Counted from the first letter of the stretch, positions 9,483 through 20,189 are shown. The stretch is 64,000 bases of DNA from Phytopythium helicoides (GCA_024867545.1 JANFNE010000004.1:1302001-1366000); one strand, 5' to 3'. Notes: generated by a model from the sequence alone, not told the origin. Numbers and translations: made by a program.

Positions 9483-10050
9483 ATGTCGTACTTCATCCCG
9501 CCCGTCAACTATGGGATGGTGGAGGAGGATCTGTACCGCTCGGGGCAGCCGAACGAGCTCAACTTCCCCTTCCTGGAGCGGCTGAGCCTGCGCACGATCG
9601 TGTACCTGGCGCTGGAGGAGCCCAACGCGCAGTTCCAGAGCTTCGCCGAGGAGCAGGACATCCGGCTGCTCTTCCTGGGCGGCAACACGCGCATGGAGAG
9701 CCGCCGCAAGGCCTGGGAGCCGCTCAGCGAGGAGACCGTGCTCGCTGCGCTCGACGTCATCCTGGACCGCGCCAACTACCCGCTGCTCGTCACCTGCCAC
9801 CTCGGCCGTGACCGCACAGGTGCGTTCCCCACCGTTGAGAGGGCGAGGACGAGCGCTGACGATGGCACCAGGCGCGGTGGTGGGCTGCCTGCGCAAGATC
9901 CAGCAGTGGCACCTGTCCTCCATCTTCGAGGAGTACCGGCGGTTCGCGGGCAGCAAGGTGCGCCTGCAGAACGAGCAGTTCATCGAGCTGTTCGACACGG
10001 ACCTGGTCACCATCCCGGCCAACCCGCCGTCGTGGCTGCGCAAGCACTAA
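9483..10050 (+). CDS. Plant/fungal-type atypical dual-specificity phosphatase (Siw14/Oca family)
   Basis: Exons 9483-9819 and 9872-10050, 171 aa, with a 52-bp intron (GTGCGT...CAG). The N-terminus F-I-P-P-V-N-Y-G-M-V-E-E-D-L-Y-R-S-G-Q-P is the signature of PFA-DSPs. The body follows with LERLSLRTIVYLALEEPN, and the active-site loop is L-V-T-C-H-L-G-R-D-R-T-G, a C-x5-R P-loop. The intron splits the glycine codon just after the P-loop. The residue before the catalytic Cys is Thr, where the family normally has His. Family members hydrolyse phosphotyrosine or inositol pyrophosphates. The C-terminal helix set (VVGCLRKIQQWHLSSIFEEY) is complete. Likely a cytosolic soluble enzyme. Confidence 0.85.
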
Positions 10051-10168
10051 GCAAACAGGCAACGCCCGACTCCATCTCACACGCAACGCTCCGTTCTTCA
10101 TGCTTTCAGAGCGACTCTCGGCCTACCGAGCGCGCCGTGGATGGGCATAGAGCTGCGACTAGACGCGC

Positions 10169-10468
10169 CTAGACGCGCGCGCCGCCCACCTGCTCCAGCG
10201 CGCAGTCGATCTGGTCCTGGTCCTCCAGCTCGAGCATCTTGGGCGTCTGGTCGCCGCTGATGCGCGTGCCGTCCAGCAGGAAGCGCAGCGCGTTGGGCGG
10301 CACGCCCTTGCGCTGCGCGTACGCGCTGAAGATCTTCTCCATCTTGGTGTTGGGCTTCACCTTGAAGAACGTCTCCTCGCCCGACTGGTCCTTGACGCGG
10401 ATCGTGATGGCCTCGGCCTTCTTCTTGTCCTCGCCGTTGGCTGCGTCCGCGTGCGCCTGCTCCGACAT
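10169..10468 (-). CDS. SUMO: SUMO (small ubiquitin-like modifier)
   Basis: A single-exon 99-residue protein with a ubiquitin fold typical of SUMO: ITIRVKDQSGEETFFKVK, MEKIFSAYAQRKGV, LRFLLDGTRISGDQTPKMLE, DQIDCALEQVGG. The C-terminus is GG followed by A-R-V, so SENP-type processing would remove three residues to expose the conjugating di-glycine. The start is set at MSEQ (10468), where the family N-terminus usually begins; an in-frame ATG eight codons upstream is possible. SUMO is conjugated to lysines of nuclear and other proteins by the E1/E2/E3 cascade. It is divergently arranged with LSM4 across a 450-bp intergenic region. Confidence 0.95.
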   Translation of the reverse strand: MSEQAHADAANGEDKKKAEAITIRVKDQSGEETFFKVKPNTKMEKIFSAYAQRKGVPPNALRFLLDGTRISGDQTPKMLELEDQDQIDCALEQVGGARV

Positions 10469-10792
10469 GGTCTCCTGCTGTTGCAAAGCCACACAGCGCA
10501 GTGTTAGCGTCCGTTCCCTTCGTTGCTCATGCGCTTCCCGCCAAGTGCACGCGCCAACGGCAACTCTTGGGGCTTCCGCGCGTTGCGCAGCCCCTAGAGC
10601 GCGCCTAGAGCCCAGACCGACACCAAAATTGAGCTCAGGATGTGCTGCGCGCTCTCCTCTTCATGCTCGCAGACTCTGGGCGACTGGGGACGCGCACCGA
10701 CACCTCCACGCAGCGATCCTTCGACTCACCTTTCTGGCTTGACCCGCTTTCTCTTTTGTGCGCTTCTTTCCCCGCGTCCACCAACGCGCACC

Positions 10793-10825
10793 CAAAATAG
10801 CCATAGTGTCTTCCCCAAAATAGCG
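10793..10825. promoter_or_regulatory. Repeated CAAAATAGC motif between SUMO and LSM4
   Basis: Two copies of CAAAATAGC(C/G), at 10793-10802 and 10816-10825, lie between the divergent SUMO and LSM4 genes. The same motif recurs in other intergenic regions of this window (12664, 12692, and 19901 on the opposite strand). Function is inferred from position and recurrence only. Confidence 0.4.
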
Positions 10826-10916
10826 TTCACTACATTAGTTTGGGCTTTCTCCCCAACCTCGGCAACAAACCAACGCCAAGCTCGAGGAAGGTGACCGACG
10901 CACCCTCGACGCCAAG

Positions 10917-11728
10917 ATGGTGCGTGTCTGGCGCTGTCTGCGCGCGCCTGCGAGCGCTGTGCGCGTACTGTAGATGTGCATCGGCGTCTAATGCCTCCGC
11001 CTGCCGCTTTTCCCGCTCGCAGCTGCCGCTGTCGCTTCTCAAGACGGCGCAGGGCCACCCGATGGTGAGCAGGGGATCTCGACGCATTGGGAGCGCGATC
11101 ATGGGGGCTAACGGTGGTGGGCGCAGCTCGTGGAGCTCAAGAATGGCGACACCTACAACGGACACCTGGTGAACTGCGACACGTGGATGAACGTCAACCT
11201 GCGCGAGGTCATCTGCACGTCCAAGGACGGCGATCGCTTCTGGAAGATGCCCGAGTGCTACATCCGCGGCAACACCATCAAGTACATCCGCGTGCCCAAC
11301 GAGGTCCGGCTGCAGCCATCTGCTACTGCTCGGCTGCTAGTGCGTGGACTGACTGCTTATAACCTTTTTTTTCTCTCTTCCCAGATCCTCGACATGGTCA
11401 ATGAAGAGGACTTTTCCAAGCGCGGTGAGACTTTAAGCACCAGCAGTTCATTCCATCACCATAACGGTAATTCTCACTCTCTTGCTGTCGCCATTTCATT
11501 GGAACAGACCGGCAATCCAACCGTGGACGCGGTCGTGGCGGACGGTCGGGTGTTGGCTCCCGTGGCGGTCGCGGTGGTGGCGGTCGCGGAGGCCGAGGTG
11601 ATGGAGGTGGCCGTGGCCGCGGCGAGGGCGGTGGACGTGGAGGACGTGGAGGTGGCCGTGGAGGTCGTGGCGGCCGCGGCGGAGGCTACCAGCCTGGTCG
11701 GGGCGGTCCTGGCGGCCGGGGCGAGTGA
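10917..11728 (+). CDS. LSM4: U6 snRNA-associated Sm-like protein LSm4 with RGG tail
   Basis: Exons 10917-10919, 11023-11064, 11127-11303, 11385-11424, 11508-11728 (160 aa). The first coding exon is only the ATG, spliced to [14 protein letters not shown]. Then follow [51 protein letters not shown] and E-I-L-D-M-V, a nearly invariant LSm4 core holding the Sm1 and Sm2 motifs. The last exon, read in the correct frame, encodes a long RGG/GRG-rich tail ending G-G-R-G-E. LSm4 is part of the LSm2-8 (U6 snRNA) and LSm1-7 (mRNA decay) rings; the RGG tail supports P-body association and is an arginine-methylation target. An overlapping Val/Ala-rich frame is a shadow. Confidence 0.95.
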
Positions 11729-11926
11729 ACTGAGAAGCTCGATCGAGTCTAATCGCGCCGCTGCCGCAGAAGAGATAGGGATCTTAGCGAGGAGCACAAG
11801 GAGGCTGGTCGTCGAGTGGTAATATAGAGAGAACGTTCGTTCGCCTCAAGCGTGCGTGATGCTTAGATATAAAACTCGTTCCTGCTCGTCGTACTCTCTC
11901 TATGCAGAACTCTAGCGTGGCGATGC

Positions 11927-12511
11927 TTACTTGGCGTCGGCGCTGGGTCCCTGCGGGTTGTGCTTGATGAGATAGGCGGCCAGCCACTCAATCGGGTTCG
12001 GCGGGCGCTCGCGCACCAGCGCCGACATGCCCTGCAGCAGGATCGGCACCACCGTCTGGTCCAGGTACGCGCGGATGGGCAGCGTCTGCACGTCCGTCTT
12101 GGGCGGTGCACTCTCGGCCGCGTCGTCCGCCGCCTTGACCTCCTCGTCCGCCGCAAGCTTGGCTGCCGGCGCCTCCTCCGCTGCAAGTGGGGGCGTGCTT
12201 TCGTCCCCGGTCGGCTCGGGGGCCTCGTCCTTGCTGTCCGCGGGCGTCTCCTTCTCCGCTGGCGCCTCTGGCTCCTCCGCCTCTACGGTCTGCACCACCT
12301 CCGTCGGTTATCGTCCTCCTCGCGGTACTCAGTCGCACTCTAAGCGCGCACCTTGCTCTCTGGCTCGGCCGCGGCCTCCTCCACTGGCGGGGCGTCCGCC
12401 GCCACCTCCTCCGCCGCCACGGGCTCCGCATCTGCACAGCCGCCGTTAGATCTGCGCGGACCTCGCGCCGCCTGCCAGTCGCCGCTCACCGATAGGCGCG
12501 TCCTCCGACAT
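11927..12511 (-). CDS. DPY30-motif protein
   Basis: Exons 12511-12490, 12431-12352, 12298-11927, 157 aa. The first about 110 residues are acidic and Ala/Glu/Pro-rich (SEDAPI, then [20 protein letters not shown]). The C-terminus carries the DPY30 dimerisation motif: [20 protein letters not shown], then [20 protein letters not shown] and HNP. DPY30 is a subunit of SET1/MLL histone H3K4 methyltransferase (COMPASS); the same motif docks proteins in flagellar radial spokes. The long acidic extension does not decide between them, and oomycete zoospores are flagellated. Splicing uses GTGAGC and GTGCGC donors. It converges on LSM4, about 200 bp away. Confidence 0.85.
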
Positions 12512-12663
12512 GAGCGCCGCTGGTTCTGGAGCTGAGAGAGTCGCCGCTGCCGCTTCGCCTGCCGATCCGCAAGTGCCGACGACCGCGAGGCTCTCGGCGC
12601 CCGCCCGGTCCGCCTACTCGACTCGCCGCTTCCTCGTCGAGCGGTTTGTGTTGGTTTCGCGCT

Positions 12664-12701
12664 CAAAATAGCGGCCGCAAAAACCCCTTGACAAAATAGC
12701 G
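12664..12701. promoter_or_regulatory. Paired CAAAATAGCG motifs upstream of the DPY30 gene
   Basis: Two exact CAAAATAGCG copies (12664-12673, 12692-12701) lie 28 bp apart, about 150-190 bp upstream of the DPY30-protein start codon at 12511 on the minus strand. This matches the doubled arrangement at the SUMO/LSM4 promoter region. Confidence 0.4.
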
Positions 12702-12946
12702 TGGGCCACATGATCAGCAACCTTCCTGCGACAGGACCAAGGTGACATACGCTGTCAACCCATCGACCACCCCGCGCTGACCCTTTCGGTTCCACCAGCA
12801 AATCCAGGCAATATTTCCTACTATCCTAGTTTTAAACGACTTCAACCCTATAACAACAGGCGAAACCGCCCTCTTATAGACTAATCACCCTGCATGCGAG
12901 CGCCAGACCACATGGCGCTCGCCAAAGTCTCAGTTCTCATCCGGCC

Positions 12947-15612
12947 ATGGCGGGTCGCCTGCAGGCCCTGGCGCTGGCGCTGGCCGCCGCCGCGGGCCCC
13001 TCGCCGGCGCTGGCCGCGTCCTCGTCGGGCTCTTCGGCCTCCGCCGCGTCGCTCGGCCCGCTCGACTGCCCGCGCACGCGCACGGCGCTCACGAGCGCCT
13101 GTCTCGACCGCTGCTACGCCGGTCGCCCGTGCGTGGCGTACGCTGGCGCCAACGCGACCAGCGCCAGCGCCGGCGGCCAGCAGGAGGAAGAGGTTTGCGA
13201 GGCGTCGGCGCTGAGCGCGTGCACGAGCGCCGAGGGCGGCGTCTGCGCGCTCGAGTGCTTCACCAACGGCCCCGACGACTTTGTGGCGCAGGACGCCGTC
13301 GGCTTCTCGGCCTACACGTTCCTCGTGCCGCTGGCCGGGGACGCGACGACAGGCGACACGGACGACCACCCCAGCAAGAGCAATGAAGTGCTGCAGCGCA
13401 TCGAGGCGCTCGAGCTGCTTGACGTGACCACCAAAGTGTGCGTGGTTCGGACGCTGCTGCAGGGTGACTGGAATCTGCAGGAGGATTTGACGAGCAACAC
13501 GCTACAGGACGATCATAGGCGGGACGAGCGCTGACGGAGCTGGCAAGAGAGGTAACGTGGCGAAGATGGAGCTCGCGGGCGGCTTCCTGGCCTCGAACAC
13601 ACAGCTGGAGCACATGTACTGTACATGCTGGAACCTCTGGTTTTGACTAGACAAATGTGAAATCTAACGCGCGTTCCGATCAGCATGCTGGCCAACTTGG
13701 GGCTTGAAGAGATCGCAGCGGGCCTCCTTCCGACTGCCAACATAACCAACTTGACGCTGGCCAACTGCCTCCTCACGGACGACTACCCCGGCGACCTCGT
13801 GTCCATGGGCGAGCTTGTTCGATTGTGCGACCTACCTTCTGCTAATTTGATCCATGGGTGTAGATTGGACTAACTAAACCACTGATTGTGTTCGAGCAGA
13901 GATCTGTCGCGCAACTACTTAACAAGCTTCCCAGCACGTTTTTCGCTCCCCCAGCTCGAGCAGCTCAACCTGTCTTCGAACAACCTCGTGAGTTACTATG
14001 GTGACCTGTCGGCCCTCACCTCCCTGTACGTCGTCTTTTGATATTTTTGCTCGTTTCTTCAGCCAGAGCTGATGTGGACCCTGAATTATGGTGCAGCGAC
14101 CTCTCAAACAACAAATTGAGTGAGATTCCTGCCTCAGTGTTTGCTTCTTCGCAGCTGCAGAAGTTGTACCTCGGTGGAAACTCGTTCGAGAGCGTCACTC
14201 TCGCCGAGTCAGAGCTGACATTCCTCGAGAACCTGCAGGAGCTGTCCATCGATTCTTTTGGCGATATATCCCACTGCTCCAACGCTGCATCCGTCAATGG
14301 GACCGATGCTTCTACTGGCGTGGAGCTCGTGACGATTAGTGGCGTGAATGTGTGCGCTGTTGTTAGTGCCACGTCAGCTTCTGCCGACGGTCAAGAAACG
14401 ACAATCACTTCAATTGGCTCTTCTTCGAGCTCAACCAATGTTGCAGCCATCGCCGGGACGGCTGCGGGAGGTGTTGTTGTCGTGCTAGTTCTGATTTTCG
14501 CGCTTGTGGTGTATGTGAAGCGTGAAAGACGGCGTGAGCGGATGAAATTTTCTCGCCATCCGACTTGGTCACTCGGCGACTCACCGTCGGACCCAATCGA
14601 GGGTGCATTTTACCGGCAGCAGTCGGAGGGTGGTGCTTCGGAAGCAGATCACTCTATCAAGACTGTGCTTCGCGACCATCCATCGCTCCTATCACTTCGC
14701 ATCGAAGCTTCCGAGCTCCATACCATGACTGACGGCTTTGCGCGTGGTTCTCGTTATGTCATCGACCTCGCCAGCTTCCGACACGTTCGAAGAAGTATCC
14801 AGGGTATCGAACCCCCAGAGTTTATCGCAATCAAGAGATTGCGGCTTGATGACTTGGAAAATGCGCGGTACCGAGAAGAATTTCTGACAGAGTTGTCATT
14901 GCTTGCACGCTTGCAGCACCCACACATTACTCCCCTACTTGGCATCATGTACTCCCGGAGGCGGGGCGTTCAAGCACTTATCGAGTTCATGGAGGGTGGG
15001 ACGCTGCGTTCGTGGCTTTCGGGATTGCTCGATGCGGGTGAGACGTCTGCGTGGACACCGATCAAATCACTACTAGCTCTCGATATGGCAGAAGCACTTG
15101 CATTCGCGCATTCGTTTTCGCCGCCACTAGTGCACGCACGCCTCCGAAGTGACAAGGTGTTTCTGACCCGAGACGCTCGTGGAAAACTTGGTCACTGGCG
15201 TGAGTTCCAGCCAGGTGGCCGAAATAGCAGCGACTTCGATGGCGGTATGGCGACGGTGCATCTTCCTGGTCACGGCCAGTCAGAGCGGTGGATGGCACCA
15301 GAAGTGCTGAAAGGAAGCGCTGAGTACTCGCCAGCAAGTGATGTGTTCGCACTTGGAGTCATCTTGTCTGAGATGGACACACATTTGCTGCCGTATACGG
15401 ACATGAACCCGAATCTGGATGCGTTTGATGCCGAGATGCTCGCGTTGGTCTCATCGGGTCGTCTTCGACCAGCGTTTTCGACTGACGCGGATGGAATCCC
15501 GTGGGAACTTCGCATTGTCGCTCAGCGGTGCCTCGTGGTTGATCCTCGAGCGCGTGCGACGGCAGTTGATGTTATTCGAACCCTGAAAGCTGGGATCGCG
15601 AGTGGGTGGTAA
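12947..15612 (+). CDS. LRR receptor-like protein with pseudokinase domain, TKL-derived
   Basis: Exons 12947-13437, 13508-13615, 13684-13824, 13900-14025, 14097-15612 (793 aa), with exon phases identical to the kinase at 2506-5045. It has a signal peptide, a Cys-rich ectodomain with ECFTNGPDDF, LRRs (LDLSRNYLTSFP, LNLSSNNL, DLSNNKLSEIP, LYLGGNSF) and a TM helix (IAGTAAGGVVVVLVLIFALVVY). The kinase-like domain keeps the fold and the IAIKRL lysine and APE motif. It has lost the glycine loop, the HRD motif (reads VHARLRSDKV) and the DFG (position reads LGHWRE). It is therefore predicted catalytically inactive, perhaps a co-receptor or scaffold. The intact frame and domain suggest it is maintained rather than a pseudogene. 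Confidence 0.85.
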
Positions 15613-15794
15613 TGTCTCCGTCCAGTATGAGATAACTCTACTTGTGCCCCTTTACAGCCCTGAAATTGCTTTTTTTCGACGTCAAGGAGGACCTGAAATA
15701 GCCCTTCGTCAATGTCAACGAGAATAGTGATATAAATGCACCTTGAGCGAGTTCGTTTCTCAACCCTGCGTCAGTTTGGTTCCCCTTCGAAAGC

Positions 15795-17602
15795 ATGGCA
15801 GTCTGGTGGAAGCGAATTCTCGCCGTGATTGAGAGCATATGGGCAATACTCCAAGTCGAGCACCAAGGACTGTACTCGCTGGAGCGCGTGAAACAGATGC
15901 TTGCCTACATGACTGCTCCATCTAGCTCCATGTCGACTTTCGCGGTGCTGGTTTGCACGCCACTGCCGTGTATTGTGGCTCTTACTCTCATCGACTCGAT
16001 CCCGCTTCAGGACCCATCGCTTGGCCCAAAAGCCAACTGGGGCTTCGTTATTCGCTCCATGGTCGCTGTCATGGTTTACACGACATGCATTGTGGGGCAG
16101 ATCCACGCGTGTGTACCGGGCTTGATTCGAATTCGCAGTCTGTTGTGGATAGCTCCACTTGTCTCGTTCGCCACAAATAGTGGCAACTACCTAATGAGTC
16201 TTGCAATCGGATTCCCACTCCCATTCACCCATGTTTTGGGTCTTGCACCGTGGATCACAAGCCTGATGTTGAGTCTCTGGATCGCTTTGGGTCGTAGTGG
16301 ACGGCAGAGCCCAATCCTTCGCAAAGCGTTCACAGAGCATGGGGCATTACTCATGGTTCAATCTTCGCTTGGCGTCGTTTACCCGCTTTTTTACCGAGTT
16401 TTCCTCATATCGACCCCAACAGCTCAGCTCTTTGTCGTACTGCTGTTACCAGTCATCAAGCTAGGTATGAAATTCAGAATCAACCAAGTAACACCCCACA
16501 TTGCTGATCTGCAGCCCTTGATGGTGACCTTCAACGCGGAAGTATTCAATTCGCTCTTCACTGCTAGCTGTATGCAGAGCTCTGGTTCGGCGGTCACTAG
16601 TGTCGCACTGATGACCATCGATTTTGTTCACGCAAGCTACAGTCTGTATCGCCTCAGTGGACTAGTTGACCGAGTTGATCAACTTGGACGCGAGTTTGGA
16701 ATGTCGAGAGAACAAATGCTGCCTGCACTGGTAGACCTCGCGAACAAAATTCCTGCGAGCGAGTGGGAGAAAATCGACGTTCCCATCAAGACTCATGGGC
16801 CTAACACTACCATAGTTGAGGCTTTCAGTATGTCCAGGAAATCCAAAGGAGCCATATCAGCAACGACTCAGTCCATCTTACACTATAAGCCATCTCGAGT
16901 GGGTCCCAATATCACGAATACCGCAAGCGAAGTCAAGAGCAACAAAATGACTGCCATCGCGCCAGCTCCAAGTGCTGATCTCTCCCTGATCCCACCGCCC
17001 ACGCCCAAGTCTGCCAGTCAGTCCGCATGGACGGCAGGCTTATCCATTGGGCAAATGCAGTGCGCGAAGCAAGTCCTTGTTCTCTTCCGCCGCACTGAAT
17101 ATCTACTCTTGGTCGAGTACACAGAAGTTATGGTACCCTTCGTGTATGGCACGTACCTGGGACTGACTTTTAACTTGCCAACACGAGCGTACTATCCTCT
17201 GCTTCAGCATGTGGATTTGAAGACGATCGGGCGAGTTTTGCGCAACATCTACATCTACGGTGGACTGCAGCTGCTCTCTTTCATTCTTCTTGTTGCCTAT
17301 CTTCATCGTCGGCTTCGTGTCGCTGCTCACCATCAGGTGCGATTCGCGACCTTTGTCTTGACTGACAGTCAAAGTTTCCGAGTCTTACGATTTGTACGCA
17401 GCTAGCGTTTGCTCTGCGAGCTCATTGGCAACTTGTGCAGTGCAACCTTGTGTTGTGGATGCTCTATACGATTCAGTCGTCGCTGGAGCATGTTGGTGCG
17501 TTTGGCTTCTCGTAGTGATAGACACCGAGTCTTCATTGACATGGTTGTATCGCAGGCATGGACTATAGTTTTCGGTTCGAGTGGCTCAAGAAGTCAAATT
17601 GA
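15795..17602 (+). CDS. Multi-pass membrane protein, oomycete family, paralogue A
   Basis: Exons 15795-17336, 17402-17495, 17556-17602 (560 aa). The N-terminus includes VEHQGLYSLERVKQML, followed by at least six hydrophobic segments (for example STFAVLVCTPLPCIVALTLI, SLAIGFPLPFTHVLGLAPWI, LFVVLLLPVIKLGMKF). A polar Ser/Pro-rich region sits at about residues 340-420, then come further TM segments (YIYGGLQLLSFILLVAYLHR). The last two exons were identified by alignment with paralogue B: both end in LEHVG, then DY-S/T-F-R/K-F-x-W-L. Function unknown; no transporter signature is recognised. It is convergent with paralogue B, with 46 bp between stop codons. Confidence 0.75.
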
Positions 17603-17648
17603 TTATCTATGGTAGTTAATGTACGAGAGTTTAAGGGATATGCGCGTT

Positions 17649-19602
17649 TTATGAGTTATGCAACCAGGCAAACTTGAAAGTGTAGTCGGTTCCTAAGCAC
17701 ATTCAAGATATCAGACGATGAAGTGCATGTGGTCTTTTCCTTTGCAATTTGAACGCACCGACATGCTCGAGCGAGGATTGCAGCGAATATGGAATCCAAA
17801 GCAGGCAATTCGCGTGGATAAATAGCCCCTGGCTCTGAAGAATGAAGGCAAGTTGAGCTGGTGCCGGCAATCGGAACTTGCTCACAAGCACTGCATTGAG
17901 CATGATGAATGATAGTAACTGTAGTCCACCATAAAGCCCGATATTGCTAACGGTAGCTTTAAACTCGTCCTCGTTCATCTCGCGCATGTAGGGAAAGAAC
18001 TGGCGATTTGGTAACCGATAGATGGTGTTGAGATATAAGCCTACACATACGTTGTTACAATTTATTAGTCAGACCCGTTCTCAAAACGCATATGAATAAG
18101 CAGAAGAACGCACAGTAAACAATTGGCACGACGAGCTCGGTGTACTCGATAAGCAACAAGAATTCGGTACGTCGAAGAACCTTGAGGGTTTCCTTGACAT
18201 ACATTTTACGCTCTTTGAGCGTAAGTTTCTCGATGACATTAGCATCAATTGAACCTTCACGACAGCTGGAGTCGTGTCCAGTGCTAATATCAGACACAGT
18301 TGATGAGGCAGGAACTGTAGCACTTAGCTTGAGCATTGGGTCTTTTGAGGGTGATCCAGGCATCGAGTCGTCGACGTATTGATGGTTGTGCTGGGACTGG
18401 TAATCAGGTGCTGGGGTTACGATGCTTCCTGGTAGAAACCCCACTGAACCACGTCGAATTGTCATGATGCGATGATTTGGAAATTCACGGACAATTACAT
18501 CATCGGATGGGCCGGCTGTTACTGCTGTTATTGATCCTCCTGTATCTAAAACTTTACCGGACTCTCCAGCAACAGCATACTTGTTAGGATATCCGATGCG
18601 GCTGATGCGTGCTCTTCGCCATCGGAGAATCTCTGGATTTGAGTGGATGATGGCTGCAGCTACGTGAATAATTTGGTCCCGAGTAACGCCCATTTTGGCA
18701 TTGAGCTCGTCCATCGATACCATAAGGTCTCCTAGACGTACGAGAGTGTAGGTGGCGCCAATAAAGTCCATGGTCATGAGGGCAACGTTTGTTGCAATCG
18801 AGTTGGCATTCTGCATACAGCACGAAACAAATAACGAATTGAATACCTCAACGTTGCAAGTCACAAGTGCCGGTTGCAGGTCTTCCATATAGCGCGAAAA
18901 GTGGTTGAGCAGGAACTTTTCAAGCAACTTGATGACTGGCAGCAAAAACGTGAAGAAAAACTGACCAGTTGGGTTATCATGCAGCAGGAGGAAGAGATGG
19001 TAGAACAGCGGATACGTGACAGCTAGACTCGATGCCACGTACACGACTACGCCATACTTTTTTAGGTCCTCTCGTGTGCGTGGATCACTTCGGCCTGCAG
19101 GACCCATGTGGATTGCCATTGCGATGACGATGAGCGTGATCCATGGAATATTCATCACCAGATAACCGAAGGGCACAGGAAACCCAATGGCAATCGACAG
19201 TTCATAGTGGATACCGACGTGTGCTCCGGCGACGACTACTGCCATGATGCCGATTCGGGTCCAGGAGAACGGGATGTTTGGCGCGTTGTAGTGAATCTGG
19301 GACACGACAGCTCCAGTAAAGACAGTCATGATGATGTACTCGCGGATCCAGTAGGCGAAGTTGGCGCTGACACCAGCTGTGGGTGGTACAAGGGGGATAG
19401 TGTCGGCCAGTACGATCAGCGACAGTGTAGGTAGCATTGAGGCCGCAATCACCAGCATGTTGTGTACGTTGTTGGAGCGCATCTCGAAGTGACGTAGGAG
19501 CTGCAGCCGCTCAAGCGAGTAGTACCCCTTGTGTTCGATGTGCAGCGTGTTCCACAGCGCCTCTAGTGAATTCCACGCGCGCGTGGCGCACTCGAGCACC
19601 AT
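17649..19602 (-). CDS. Multi-pass membrane protein, oomycete family, paralogue B
   Basis: Exons 19602-18114, 18040-17759, 17692-17649 (604 aa); introns begin GTGCGT. The start is the first true ATG (MVLECATRAW); the frame is open further upstream but only with non-ATG codons. Aligned to A: IEHKGYYSLERLQLL; LPVIKLLEKFLLNHFSRYME; VEVFNSLFVSCCMQNANSIA; LLLIEYTELVVPIVYC; LYGGLQLLSFIML; LLWIPYSLQSSLEHVG. About eight or more hydrophobic segments flank a long polar loop (residues about 360-440) rich in Ser/Asp. Paralogue A shares this layout, so the pair is an inverted duplication. Role unknown; related membrane proteins are probably numerous in Phytophthora (inference). Confidence 0.75.
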
Positions 19603-19900
19603 GTCTGGTCTGCCAATCGCGTTGGTTGGGGGACGTCGATGTCGGAGGAGGACGATCTCGTAATGACTCGGGCCGCCCAAGTGAGCGACCCTTTGAGCAG
19701 TTAAACCCTGTGATCATATGAGATATCACGTGTGTGGGCTATTGATGGAGTTTGCAACGGATGCCACAGTCGCGCCAATCTCCGCCGCACAGTGGTGTGC
19801 GTCGTTTCGAGGCTCGACGTATACCTATATGAGTCACACCTATATATATTTAGCAGAGTACCTCCTCGTTTAAGTATGTATACATGTATCGTTTAACAGA

Positions 19901-19910
19901 GGCTATTTTG
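19901..19910 (-). promoter_or_regulatory. CAAAATAGCC motif upstream of small membrane protein gene
   Basis: A single copy of the recurrent motif, in reverse orientation, about 140 bp before the ATG at 20052. Confidence 0.3.
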
Positions 19911-19986
19911 TTTTAGAAGAGCGCGTCGTGGGTGGGCAGCAAGCGAAGACTCCATCAAGCCTCGAGCTCGTCAAGCGCCCGTTCCG

Positions 19987-20013
19987 CTCTCTCTCTCTCT
20001 CTCTCTCTCTCTC
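19987..20013. repeat. (CT)n microsatellite in 5' leader
   Basis: Uninterrupted CT dinucleotides over 27 bp, about 40 bp before the ATG at 20052. Such pyrimidine runs are common near oomycete start sites and may sit in the promoter or 5' UTR. Confidence 0.85.
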
Positions 20014-20051
20014 CGTCCCCAGCGCCAGGCTCTCCTTCCCGCCCGCCAGCC

Positions 20052-20189
20052 ATGTTCATGCTCAAGAAGAAGAAGCCGCAGGTGGACTCGTCCAAGCAGA
20101 TGAAGGCCGTGGCCTGGGACCTCGCCAAGATCGCCGTCGTATTTATCGGCATCCGCGCCGCGTCCGTCATCCTCAACCCCGAGTACTAG
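20052..20189 (+). CDS. 45-residue single-pass membrane protein, possibly TOM6-like
   Basis: A short but clean frame: M-F-M-L-K-K-K-K-P-Q, then S-K-Q-M-K-A-V-A-W-D, and a TM helix LAKIAVVFIGIRAASVILNP ending E-Y. A basic, Lys-rich cytosolic N-terminus, one helix near the C-terminus and the I-R-x-x-x-x-V-L pattern recall small TOM-complex subunits, particularly Tom6. Similarity is weak and length-limited, so this is inference. The upstream (CT)n tract and intergenic CAAAATAGCC motif support a functional promoter. If real it would be tail-anchored in the mitochondrial outer membrane. Confidence 0.5.
   Translation: MFMLKKKKPQVDSSKQMKAVAWDLAKIAVVFIGIRAASVILNPEY

Noticed and set aside
11130..11822. 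A 230-codon Val/Ala-rich frame across the LSM4 locus
   Set aside because: It reads through introns of LSM4; the other frame after splicing gives an RGG tail, which fits the family.
19603..19680. N-terminal extension of membrane paralogue B
   Set aside because: The extra frame begins with a non-ATG codon; the ATG at 19602 aligns with the start of paralogue A.
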